Shown: positions 1 through 34,000 of the stretch, in pieces | How the letters are laid out: every line of letters starts with the position of its first letter | Position numbering within the stretch: position 1 is the stretch's first letter | NCBI GenBank assembly: GCA_021292105.1 | Contig: CM037874.1 | Coordinates: forward strand, 41,963,809 to 42,027,808 | Source of the DNA: Anadara kagoshimensis | Lineage: Eukaryota; Mollusca; Bivalvia; Arcoida; Arcidae | Length of the DNA stretch: 64,000 nucleotides | Direction of reading: 5' to 3' | Program-made: the position numbers and the translations under genes | Notes under the pieces: generated by a model | What the model saw: the letters and a program-made list of their open reading frames with translations, nothing else | What the model was told of the DNA's origin: nothing | Database searches by the model: none

Positions 1-839
1 TAAGAGAATACATTTTTGGACAAAGTTGGTTTAACAGGAGGAATTGTAAAGGAAGAAATGCTGTGCAAATGATTAATACAACCTTATCATAAACAGATTA
101 ACCTTTATTAACTGAATGTATACATATATCAACAGTGTATATAACAACAATATAACTAACCAAAAACAAAACAATAGACTTATAGATCCAAAAATTATCA
201 TAGCATATTGGTGCATTACATTTGCGCAAATCCATATGACTTTTGCGCAAAAATAATATGACGATTGCGTAAAGGCTTATATTGATTGCTCAAAACATAA
301 TTGCCATGTTAAATGAACACTACCCCTTCCATTAGCAAAGACATATCAACGCACAAATAAGTCTGTTAAAATTTGGTTATTTAAGCTATTCATTTTACAA
401 GTCAACATTGGCAAAAATTGTCATTTTAGTCAAAAAGTATCTCTTTACAGGTCATCTCTGGTGCGATTGTTCTAACATTCTGTGACCAACTAATATCGCC
501 TCTTGTGTACAATTCATACTGCCCAATAACAAAGTCCATTGTCTCCTTTTCATTTCGTCTGACTGTGGCCCCTGTATCTAATCTGTGAACTTAAACTGGT
601 CAGGTGGTGTTTATTTAACAGTTTAACATGGGTAATTAAGATTTGTGCAAAAGTAGAATACATCCTTTGCGCAAATGTCATATAGAGGTTATGAAAATCT
701 TGCGCAAATGTAATGCGCCCATAGCATATACGTAAATGTTTATTTCCAATTGCATGTCCAGTGCTAGTGTATTCCAATAATAACATTCTATATTCTCACT
801 ATGAATGAGAGTCAGAAATAACAAATACATGTATATTTA

Positions 840-1205
840 TATGTTAACTATACTATTCCTGACTCTCATTCATATTACTGAATGAATACACTCAAACAGA
901 ATGTTATTTCTTACATTAACAATCATAAAATCTATTGTTAGCATGTCAGAAATGTAAAGATTATCATTACAATAATTTCTTTTATCCAAAATTCCGATAA
1001 ACATATGGGATTGAGGGAACAGCCTTTTTCCAAATAAGGATATAAATGTCTGGATTTAAATTGGAATGCTGACCAATCAAACAATGTATCCCATGATGAT
1101 ATCGAAGGTCATGACCCCACATGTTATGACCCCACATGTTATCATGAGCGATTGAATGCCAGCATATCTAACAAAGGTCAAATTCCAATTGTAAATATAA
1201 ATAAA
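840..1205. repeat. direct duplicate segment, copy 1
   Basis: This stretch runs parallel to 2475-2860. Both share, in the same order, the CTATTCCTGACTC start, AGCATGTCAGAAATGTAAA, an AGGTCATGACCC motif, an ATTGAATGCCAG motif and the end CAATTCCAATTGTAAATATA. The copies are clearly diverged, with many substitutions and small indels. They flank the last coding exon of the VPS9 gene. It could be a dispersed element present twice or an old segmental duplication. Confidence 0.7.
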
Positions 1206-1942
1206 TAAGAACTAAAAAATATTTTATTCTTCATGACTTAAAAATGTTGTTAAAATATATAGGTTTAGAAAAAATAAACCTACATGTATTTTTAATTGTC
1301 ATGGATACGAAAGAGACAAAATCTTATTATTTTAGGAATAATTAATGAAATGAATAAGATTTTGTGAATGTATGTAAATGAAATTGCATATTAATATTTT
1401 ATTATTTCATTTGAATATCAGATGAGGAATCACAAACTAAGTATAAAACAGCTGTGTTACATTACATAGCTTTATGTGGTCCATCATCTGACAGATTACA
1501 CTGCACCAAAACAACATAAATGTTACAATTACAAACTGGAGGGACTATCATGTTGTAAATTTACTCATAATAAATATAACACAAAATTTTCTCAGAATTA
1601 TTTTCCATTATCAGTGTACAATTTCACTGCTGACCCACTGGTGTGACCTGCATTATGTCATCACTAGTCTGTGACATCATTCATAGACTTGAAAATGATA
1701 TACACGTATACATGAATGATTATCAGTGATGTCAAATTGAAAAGAGTTCAAAACTGACTGTATATCAATAATTATATAAATAAATTACACTTAAGTGACA
1801 TCCTTTATGTAAGGTGGTAAAGTTATTGAGAAGCATTATACCAAGGTTTTACTGTACTGACAAAGCCAACGTCTTCTCTTAAAAGTCACAGTATAAGTAA
1901 CATACAAATATTACATATATTATATACCTGTATACATATAAG

Positions 1943-2110
1943 TACAGTCAAACCTGTCTATAAAGGCAACCCAAAGGAACCAGTAAAACGGGCCTTTATG
2001 GACAGGTGGCCCTTATATACGGGTTCAAATAATATGAATAAAGAACAATTGCGATACAATTCTACTGGCCTTTATAAGAAGGTGGCCTTTAAGGCAGGTT
2101 GGACTGTATT
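1943..2110. mobile_element. short TIR element (MITE-like)
   Basis: The left end reads ACAGTCAAACCTGTCTATAA and the right end is its imperfect reverse complement (AAGGCAGGTTGGACTGTA). A related copy lies at 15308-15475, and a fragment near 16520-16585. There is no coding capacity. Inferred to be a non-autonomous DNA transposon family. Confidence 0.6.
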
Positions 2111-2266
2111 ACATTTTGGCAGCTGCTATCATTGTATGTAAAATGTGGAGAAATGACAAATAAGTTAGTATGTAATATAAACTAAAAGTGTCATGGTTGA
2201 CTCACTATCACAATAAAGCTTAATATAATGTCATAAAATAATAATAACAATAAGTGTCTGTTATGG

Positions 2267-23713
<21,447 letters not shown>

Positions 23714-24159
23714 TGTTTTAGATATCCTAAATAATTTTCACGTGATTATTTTGACAGCTGAAGATAAGTTCCGAATGAGAGCTTATCGACGTAGTAGTCT
23801 CCCTTAGATTCGCTGTACCTGGTTCCCAATCATCTATTTCGCTAAAGCTACCTTTTGTTTTCGAAGCGCTGCAGAAAACGAAAGATAACCTGTCTAGGAA
23901 TAAGAACTTCCTGTGTTTGTGCGGTAGGTATAATTTGATTGTTTTAACTATAACGCATTTCATAGCATTGCCATCAATTTATCATTTTATAAGGGTTAGT
24001 AATCATCGAAGTAATACTATTAGGTTGTGTACTAATAGTGCACTTATACAAATAACAATCGGTTTGTGCATAATTGTTTAAATCACAAACCAATTTTTTA
24101 TTTCAGTAAAAACAATGCATAAATTAAAATTGACTTGGATGCAAGACAACTAGAATAAT

Positions 24160-24405
24160 GCATAAGCAGATACCTATTAGTAAGTTGGTTAAGGCATTAA
24201 CCTTCAAAACCCATGACGTCTATCTGCTATGCTAGCAGTTCAAACGGTGTCATGTATACCCAAGCAAACGCTTGCACAAAGCTAGGGCATCACATGGTTA
24301 TGAACTTGTGTTTAGATTAATCCTTGAGATTAATAAGAAAAATTTATGGTCATGAATAGCTGAAAAATTGCTAGTGTGACATAAAAACAACATTTAACCT
24401 ACCAT
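24160..24405 (+). mobile_element. tRNA-derived SINE family C copy
   Basis: The head is TAAGTTGGTTAAGGCATTAA. The tail TTAGATTAATCCTTGAGATT and TAGCTGAAAAATTGCT are shared with copies at 38188-38545, 35917-36225 and a fragment at 31670-31860. Confidence 0.65.
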
Positions 24406-24499
24406 AAGAGGTGATGCAGTTGATAGTGTGTGAGACTAGCACTAACCCAGGGGATACTGATCATGTACCCAGTAGATATGTGATGTAAATGCTAGTTAC

Positions 24500-24595
24500 A
24501 GTGATAAAATTCCCCTCCCCCAACACCGGGAATTGAACCAGGGTTGCCTGTTTGTAAAGTGAGTGCTCTACTGTTTTGCCTAAAAGGTACCCCAT
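24500..24595 (-). mobile_element. tRNA-like SINE head
   Basis: On the minus strand, GGTACCTTTTAGGCAAAACA leads into AGTAGAGCACTCAC and the B box GGTTCAATTCCC. It has no 3' cloverleaf closure, so it is treated as SINE-derived rather than a tRNA gene. Confidence 0.45.
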
Positions 24596-24948
24596 AGGTG
24601 AGACAGTAGTAACGTCTCTGAACCTGTACGCAGTACATACTATTCCATGTGGCTATATCGCTTCAGATAGAGTCTAAAGGCTAAACAGGTAACAAAATAC
24701 AGCAACCTCTGTATAAAATGCTGTCCCTGAGTTAGTACCTAAAAGTCACCTTGAGTGTGTACAAGTACAAAGCTAACAAACTGGTATATCAATGCCAGTC
24801 ATGGTAATATTAGGGTAGCTTAGTTTGATTTGACTGGAATTTATTAGCACAACATTGCACAGATGACTTCAATTCATTTATTTTATTCATTAAAACAATG
24901 TTTTTCTGTATTTTACAGATATTTTTTAGATTTTTTGTATGTTTTTAG

Positions 24949-25012
24949 GTCACAACTACACAAGGATGTGAAGACAAAATAAATAAGGATTTCAGAGTAT
25001 AAGACCATAACC
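24949..25012 (+). other. BRE1: 5' UTR part of the BRE1 first coding exon
   Basis: A pyrimidine-rich tract ending TGTTTTTAG precedes GTCACAACTACACAAGG, a plausible acceptor, so the coding exon probably begins at 24949 after a 5' UTR intron. The ATG at 25013 is preceded by ACC and begins the frame that matches BRE1. Confidence 0.5.
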
Positions 25013-28000
25013 ATGGCAACTAAACGTCCAGCGGAGGACACCCCCGGTGGATCTAGTGGACCTCCAAACAAAAAAGTTAACACTAGGTTTGAGCCAGTTA
25101 ATATTGGAACAGTTTATTCACTGGTATGTATTATGTTATGCTGAGCAGGTTTAGAAAGGACAATACAAAAATCTTAACAGAAGTTTATTTACATACATAT
25201 ATAAGTAACCAACATTAAGGATGGAATATTGGCATATTTCTGAAGAATTTGATATAATGAATAAAAGACAGACATGTCTAAATCACCCATAAGTATTCAT
25301 TTGCACATCAAAGTCTTTCTACACAATTGTACATTAGAACCTAAATATGAAATGTTTTAATTCTGCAATTTGACCTCAAGAGATTTTGTTATTCACCTTA
25401 TTGGTTATATCAAAAGATCCATTGCTTGGTGATGACATTTGACATGGTTTCTAATCATGCCAATGAAGGTAGCTCAGTTGGTAGAGTGCTTGCTTTGTTT
25501 GTGGGAGGTTGTGGGTTCAAAGTTCAAACCACGGCCAGATCTGACCAAGACTTTAAAATTGTTAGTGACTTCTTTTGCAAAACACTCAGCATTTAGAAAT
25601 TAAAGTCACAGCGTCCTTCAGAAGAAATTTAAAATAATGATGCCCTGTGTCAAAGCAGGCGTGGCACGTTAAACCTAAAGAATCCTCCCTGCACATTGCC
25701 CTGACCGAACTGCAAAGGTAAACATTTCTGTCTCTACATCTATAGCTGGTGACATCTCAGTATAAGTGAAACATTCTCGATTGGGACATAAAACCTCATT
25801 CAGTCAATCAATCGATCAATTAATCTAATCACTCCTATGGTTTCTATACTCAGAAATAGCAAATATATGCTGACCACACAACATGGCTTACAAATCCTAT
25901 CTGGATAAATTGCACACATATTTCTTGTCAGATGTGCCGAAATCCAATAACAGTGTAATGAACCGTTCCTGTGTCCAATTTACTCTTGTCTAACAACGAG
26001 GTGTCTTTGGTAGATTAAATGATCAGAATTTATATATGTGTCTTTGTTTTATAGGAAGCACTGGATGTTAAAGTATTACAGTTTCAAAACAAGAAGTTAG
26101 CAGAGAGAATTGAACAGAGGAAAAGATCAGAAGATGAATTAAGGAAAAGAATAGAACAGTTAGAAAACCGACAGAGAACTGATGACGCTGTGTTGATGAT
26201 TGTCAATAGATACTGGAATCAGGTAATACCTCAGTAGTCAATAGATACTGGAATCAGGTAATACCTCGGTAGTCAATAGATACTGGAATCAGGTAATACC
26301 TCGGTAGTCAATAGATACTGGAATCAGGTAATACCTCGGAAGTCAATAGATACTGGAATCAGGTAATACCTCAGTAGTCAATAGATACTGGAATCAGGTA
26401 ATACCTCAGTAGTCAATAGATACTGGAATCAGGTAATACCTCAGTCTGGCTATGTAATGTGTCCATTGAAAATTTATCGCCACAGTTATGTAAATTATGG
26501 AAATATAAATGGCATAATCTTGATTCATGGGAAAATATTATTTAATAGCTATTTTACATCATACTTTCTAATTCTTTTATCAATATGCATTGTAAGTGTA
26601 AGACTGTGAGTGTGTTAAAATAGATAAAACTAAAGACATTTCTTGTCATTTTGATTTAGGGCCTCAGTGAGTGGTCAAATCACATTTCCTATCACCATCT
26701 AGGCATGCTAGGTGTGAGAAAGTTGTTTGCTTGCCAGAGGTCAGTGGTTTGTCCAGGTACTCCAGTTTCCTCCACCATCTCAGAATTGACTTCCCCAATA
26801 TTAGTGAAAGAATGTTAATTGCGGCATAAAACATCATTATTTCACTATTCCACTTATTTTGTAATGGGGAAATATTAATATTGTAACTGAACAATAAATA
26901 TGTATGAATTTCAGATATTTTTTAATAGATAGTTGGCTCTAAGCTTGAACCTATATAATTACTTAACTTTTGCGTTACATGTGTTTATTTGTTTGTTTCA
27001 GCTGGATGAAGATGTTAGAGTCCTGTTACAGAGGTTTGATGCTGAAACAGCTGATGAAATAGAAACAAAGAGTAAGTTGTAAATAAATGTCACAAAAAAA
27101 ATAGCATTATCAAATTCTTTTAGGCTTAAAAATAAAATTGAAAAAAAAATTGTGAAATGTAAAATATAACTATTGAAGTTCCATTATGATTACCGGTAGT
27201 TTCTTTTGTATGATAGTGGAAGTTGTACCAGTATAAACACCATTTCTTTTTGACAATTTTATTTTAAACAACCTTAAAAGAATAGAAAAAATTGCCATTT
27301 ATATGTCGATTCACAGAACGGCCAAATAAATAATGTCACACTTATATCCATGAGCTGGTTGGTTGCTTCAATGGTATTTATACATCTTATAGTGTTGTTT
27401 AACTCAATGAAGTATAGACCATCTGCTATCTCTTCACCCCCTCCTATTCCTCTGAAAATTCTCTCAGAAGGCAGATTACCACAGTTTATGTTGATATGAT
27501 AAGTGTGTTTGGTAAATAAATTTATTCCCAGAATAGAATAATTTTCTGTGCTCATCTCATGTTTCACAATAGTCACAAGTCATACGTGTAGAATATAGGT
27601 TTCCATTCCTGGTAACCAAAATTGCCATTGGATACTGATTTCTTCAAAATTCTTTCAGATACCTATTTCAGCAAGCTTGTGATAAAATACTTAAAAAGGA
27701 ATACATTTTCACAATTTTTGGAAATTTGGCTACAAATGATATTAATATTGTTGAAACTTAGTCAATGATTAATCTTTTTTGCACGAATGTTTAAAAGACA
27801 CCCATTTTGAATTTCAGTGTACTTACTGAAGTGCTTGCCATGTCTGTATCTAGGTCTTTCAAGAGATGTATTCGTTTAACTTTTATTTTCAGATGAAAGT
27901 GACGAGACAACAGCATTTTTGACTTTACTGTCTACTTGGGACAAACAAGAACTGGAACAGAAGTTAGGACAAAGAGTGGAATTTTCTAAAAGAGCTATAG

Positions 28001-31000
28001 GAAAATTGTTACAGGCATTTGATAGGCTACTTCAGAGGAATGAGAAATTAAACATAGCTATTCAGGGAAAAGTAGAAAAAGAAGATGAAAACAAGCTGGA
28101 CTTGTCAGGAATAAAGAGAGAAAATGAAACTAAAATGGAAAATACAGAGATTACTACTGAGATTAAAAAAGAACCAACAGAGGAAGGTGAACAGACTACA
28201 GCCACAACAACCACACCAACCACAACCACAACATCTACCACTGACAATAATACTGAGGAGAAACCAGAGACAGAACAAGTCACAGGTAATTTTTAATTTT
28301 AATTTTGGTGGTCTATATCACAAGTCAGGGATTAACAATGTATTTATACTCCATGGACAGAATCATTTTGTTCATCCATTCATCCATCTTTACACATTGT
28401 CCAGATGTTATATTCAGTTAGAGCATGATTTAATTATCTAAAATTAAGCACAGATAATACTTGTGATAAAATACTATGCATCTGACATTATTGGTATGAT
28501 TGAATTTACTTTGGAGAATTATTAGGAATTGTTGTGATTTCCAGACTAAGATGATCATGTTACCTTTTGAACTCAAGATAGTACATGTATATCTTTACAC
28601 ATATTGTGCAGAGTTTGGGGTATTTGTCCCATTAGATCTAGTCTGCTTTAATCCTAGCTTGAAGTTGTCTGATGATGATTATAGAGTAGTAGTAGTAGTA
28701 GTAATGGTGTTTAACGTCCCAGTCAAGAATATTTCACTTATATCGAGACGTTGCCAGCTATAGGCGAAAGTGCAGAAATTTTGCCTGTGCATTGCACTGA
28801 TGGCATTATACAACAGGGTTCTTTAGCGTGCCAATCCCACTGTGACACGGGGCCTCGTTTATTTTAAGTTCCCATCTGAAAGAACCGTGACTTTCATTTC
28901 ATAATGCCAAGTGCTTGGCGAAAGAACAGTCACTACATACTTTCAAGTCTTGGGTCAGACCCGGCCGGGGTTCAATTCCACGACCTCCCACTTACGGAGC
29001 GAGCACTCTACCAACTGAGCTACTGCAGTGGTCGATGATGATAGATGTCAGTGGTTTCATTAAAGTCACCAAGGTTACAAAAGTTGTCTGCTACTTTGTT
29101 GGATTTGAATTAAGTTTGTTGCAGACTTCCACTAAGTAGACATTTTCTGAATTGGGGTTACAACACATAATACTTCATACTTGCTGCCTACTTCAAAACT
29201 TCTTCCGAATTCACTGAAAAAGCTGAAGATTTTCATGACCGAATGACAAAACCTATTCAGGGGGTATAAGTCAGCTTCACTGAGAGGTGTAGTTATGTTA
29301 ATAATGTTGATAAATGACATCTCGTTGTCAAATCCTGTAAACATTAGTAATAAACAAAACAAGATGAATATAACGTTATTCTGTTGGTCATCTCCAGGTT
29401 GTTGGTAAACAAGAACACACACATATACTCTCTCAGACACGCAGACAACAAGACTGAATACAGTTCTGGAACCCGTAATCCAAAGTTGTTGGAATACCAT
29501 GACAGGGCACACATCACTGAGCACACATCACAACATCAACATCTGCTCCATGTTCTAATGAAGCCAATATTTTATAACCATCACGTCTCTGGTTGTTTTC
29601 TTACATATTGTTTGGTGGTGAGGTAGAATTAGCTACTGTGCCAGTATGTAGACTATTGAACAGGACACAAACCTTCAACAAGAGTCAGTTCAACTGAGAT
29701 TTTAACAACAGTGTTGGAGTATTTATATCATTTAACTTTAACATCATATTTCATATTAATACAACAGATGAACAACAACCCACTGAACCTGTTGTGAAAA
29801 AGGAAGAAGAAATCAAAGAAGAAATCAAACCAGAACCAGAAGAAGTGATTCCTGAACAGAAACCAGAATTACTGTCACTAAGGGAAACAGTGAAGGAAGA
29901 ACTAACTACATTACAGAAAGAAAACAGAAGACTTCATAATCAAGTTACAAACCTACATCAAAGACATCATGAAACCACACTCAAGGTAGGTCCCTATAGA
30001 GAACTGTAGACTTCATAATCAAGTTACAAAGCTACATCAAAGACATCATGAAACCACACTCAAGGTAAGTCCCTGTAGACAACTGTAGTTGCCTACCTAC
30101 ATCAAAGACATCATGAAACCACACTCAAGGTATGTCCCTATAGAGAACTGTAGACCTCATAATCAAGTTACGTACTTACATCAAAGACATCATGAAACCA
30201 CACTCAAGGTAGGTCCCTATAGAGAACTGTAGACTTCATAATCAAGTTACATACTTACATCAAAGACATTCAGAATCTTCAAACTTAGTTCTCTAACCCA
30301 ACATATCAAGGCATTTTCTTCCTATAAGTTATGCTGCAATTAATATTTGTGTAGATTTCAAGATACTGTAAACGTATTTAATTTTGTGTGTATTTATTTT
30401 CGAGGTATAGAATATATACGCATAGTTAAATTTTCATGTTTGTAAAATATACACTGTAACACAATAAGCATATATAATTTTCGCTCAATATTAATTTTTG
30501 CGCACAACAAATGACTGCAAAATAAGCAAAAATTAGTTCATTGTGAAAATAAATACATTTACAGTAATACATCACATGTATTTACTTCAGTTATAAAAGC
30601 TACAGGTATCTACATTTCTCACATGTATTTACTTCAGTTATAAAAGCTACAGGTATCTACATTTCTCACATGTATTTACTTCAGTTATAAAAGCTACAGG
30701 TATCTACATTTCTCACATGTATTTACTTCAGTTATAAAAGCTACAGGTATCTGCATTTCTTTTGATAGGTCGCAGAATTACAAGACAAATTGACAGCTGC
30801 AGAAACAGAAATCGCTGAATTGAAGAATCAAATAGATGATCTGGAATACAACTTGGATAACTCACAACAAAGAGCAGAGAAACTAGATCGGCATTTGACA
30901 GATGCTTATCAAAAACTACACAACTTTGATGAAAAATCCTTTATACAGTTTGAAGGAGGAAAGAGCATCTCAGGTGTACCTAAAAACAGGGTAACTATAA

Positions 31001-34000
31001 CCATACATAAATATTGATTGATTGATTGAACTGAATTTTACATCCCAGTCAAAGAATATTTTCACTCAAGATGTACTAGATATAGGCAGAGATGCCAACT
31101 ATTACGGATTCTCCGTAATTATTACGATTTTATTACTTAAATTATGGTATTACGGTAGAGGTATCAGCAATTACGGCAAAAACAGAAATTCGGTCAGGGT
31201 TGTTTTCGTTATCAACATGGTTTTTAGAATGAAGTCAGTGTTTCCTTTTATTGAGCAATACAAAATAGGCAGTCAACTGGCATCGGGAAACCAGTTATAA
31301 ATGAGGTAATTTTGATTTCGGAGTAGCAAATCTCTGCCTTCTTCATTGTTATACTCTCATATTTAAAATAGTTCCGAACAGTTGTCATTGACGACAGTAA
31401 AAATGGTGTCAACTTCTGCTGATGATGATCCTGGTACACCACCGAAAAAGGGCAGAAAATCGAACAGATGTTTGTATCAAATCAGAAATGGCCCGAATAT
31501 GTCATTATTACTGACTAGGTACCCAAAATTACGGAAAACATGAGCTGGTATTACTGATGACACTAAGACAGGGTTGGCATCTCTGTATAGGTGAAGTGGT
31601 AGAATTTTTTCCTTTGCAGTGCCGTCGTGGCAATGTGACTGGCGAAACTGTATGCATGTCTTTAACTTACTAACTTGTTGAGGTAGCACCTTAAAATCGC
31701 CCTAAGTGTGTTCTAGTAAAAGGCAGAGCTTAACATACACTTACACATCTCAGGCATACAAAAATTTGTTCTTAGATTAAACTTCAGAAATTTTATAAAC
31801 TTTTTCTCTTCACAAATAACTAAAATATTATTGATGCAACATTCAATAACATTACAGCAAACCAATCTTGTAATAAGGCTTGTAAAACGCCTAGATGTTG
31901 TACCTGATTGTATTGTAGTTTGAGGAGATGATACACGAGTTAGAGGAACAGAGAGAAATGGCTACTAACAGAATGACAGAGTTAGAGAAATTAACTAAAG
32001 ATCATCAGGAAGCATTGATGCAGATAGAACAGTTAAAAATGGATGTATGTATATATCTTATAAATAAAATTTTATATTGTAAAGATTTTAATAAGGTTTC
32101 TGTGGTCAAGTGGTTCAAAGCCAATTGTTTACATATCAAAGTGCTGCTCACAGTTGAGGATGGAATCCCACGTATTAGGAAATTTGTTGGTTATCTTGCT
32201 GAAATTTAGTGGTTTTCTTCTGCAACCAGGTTTCTGAGACCATAAATGAGCTGACTGCTTCGATATATACATATTATATACACAGTGTGTAGGTACAACC
32301 CTCAGTATCAGGTCGAGTCCTTTTTTCATAGCCGTATCACTACGAGTCGCACTTGCGCGACGAGTAGTGATACAGCTACGAAAAAAGGACAAGACCTGAT
32401 ACGAAGGGTTGTACCTACACACTGTGTATATAATATTTTTATCTAACATTTCCAATTAGGTTATTTAAAATAATAAAAAAAACAATACCAATACCATTAC
32501 TCGTTAAGTTTTAAGTATGATGGGTTGTGTCATATTTTATTAGAAAAGTTGTCACCTGTGAAAATTCTGTTCTTATACCATGTGACTTATTGCCTTTACG
32601 AAGTTATGAAAGAAAACCAGTGTCTTATTCATTTTATTGGGTACCTCCATGTACATGTATGTCGTCTATGAAAAACATGACTTAAATTTTGATTAGGTAA
32701 CTTTAAAATACAATATCCATATCAATTTGGTGGAGTTCACCTATAACAAAAACGGATGTAACAAATTTAGGCCTTTCACCCCTTTTAAGGAATGGGACCC
32801 AGTTGGGGTCCATGGAATTAGGAATATAAGCAGCATTTTGACTCATTTTGGGAAAATTCAACAAGAGGCAAAAATAGTACATTCAGACGTGTACTGGTCA
32901 TAAAATATAATTAATTGAAAGTTATAATTCTATCTGTCTATCTTTCATGCCTCTGAATTTATTTACAGCATTTTCTAGCTGTGTCTTTGAGAGATGAATG
33001 TTTGGAAATCTATATGAAAAACATACCATTTTTATGTGAACACAACTTACATTTACCAGAACATGTTATTGTTATTCTGTTTCCATAGTTGCAACATTTA
33101 CTTGAGCATGTTATTGTTATTTTGTTTCCACAGTTACAACATTTACCAGAACATGTTATTGTTATTCTGTTTCCATAGTTACAACATTTACCAGAACATG
33201 TTATTGTTATTTTGTTTCCATAGTTACAACATTTACTTGAGCATGTTATTGTTATTTTGTTTCCATAGTTACAACATTTACCAGAACATGTTATTGTTAT
33301 TTTGTTTCCATAGTTACAACATTTACTTGAGCATGTTATTGTTATTTTGTTTCCACAGTTACAACATTTACCAGAACATGTTATTGTTATTTTGTTTCCA
33401 CAGTTACAACATTTACCAGAACATGTTATTGTTATTTTGTTTCCATAGTTACAACATTTACCAGAGCATGTTATTGTTATTGTTTCCATAGTTGCAACAT
33501 TTACTTGAGCATGTTATTGTTATTCTGTTTCCATAGTTACAACATTTACTTGAGCATGTTATTGTTATTTTGTTTCCATAGTTACAACATTTACCAGAAC
33601 ATGTTATTGTTATTTTGTTTCCATAGTTACAACATTTACTTGAGCATGTTATTGTTATTTTGTTTCCACAGTTACAACATTTACCAGAACATGTTATTGT
33701 TATTTTGTTTCCACAGTTACAACATTTACCAGAACATGTTATTGTTATTTTGTTTCCATAGTTACAACATTTACCAGAGCATGTTATTGTTATTGTTTCC
33801 ATAGTTACAACATTTACCAGAACATGTTATTGTTATTCTGTTTCCATAGTTACAACATTTACTTGAGCATGTTATTGTTATTTTGTTTCCATAGTTACAA
33901 CATTTACCAGAACATGTTATTGTTATTTTGTTTCCATAGTTACAACATTTACTTGAGCATGTTATTGTTATTTTGTTTCCATAGTTACAACATTTACTAG

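Larger units (their letters stand above)
1..2266. other. gene-poor repeat-rich 3' flank
   Basis: No convincing coding exon is visible. The first 750 bases repeat short motifs around TTTGCGCAAAT. Positions 840-1205 are one copy of a duplicated segment whose second copy lies at 2475-2860, and a short inverted-repeat element lies at 1943-2110. Candidate minus-strand AATAAA signals for the neighbouring VPS9 gene (TTTATT on the plus strand) occur near 1233 and 1398, but none can be assigned with certainty. Confidence 0.5.
23714..24948. promoter_or_regulatory. head-to-head (probably bidirectional) promoter region
   Basis: The start codon of the minus-strand VPS9 gene (23713) and that of plus-strand BRE1 (25013) face away from each other. 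The likely core is 23720-23930, which is richer in GC and CpG (for example CGCTAAAGC, CGAAGCGCTG, GTGCGG) than its surroundings. A candidate 5' UTR donor for BRE1 is TGTGCG|GTAGGT near 23922. The rest is intron-like sequence with two tRNA-like SINE pieces. Transcription starts cannot be placed from sequence alone. Confidence 0.5.

Noticed and set aside
31403..31545. Small protein gene starting [10 protein letters not shown]
   Set aside because: It lies wholly within the hAT-like element and stops after about 47 codons; treated as a transposase remnant.
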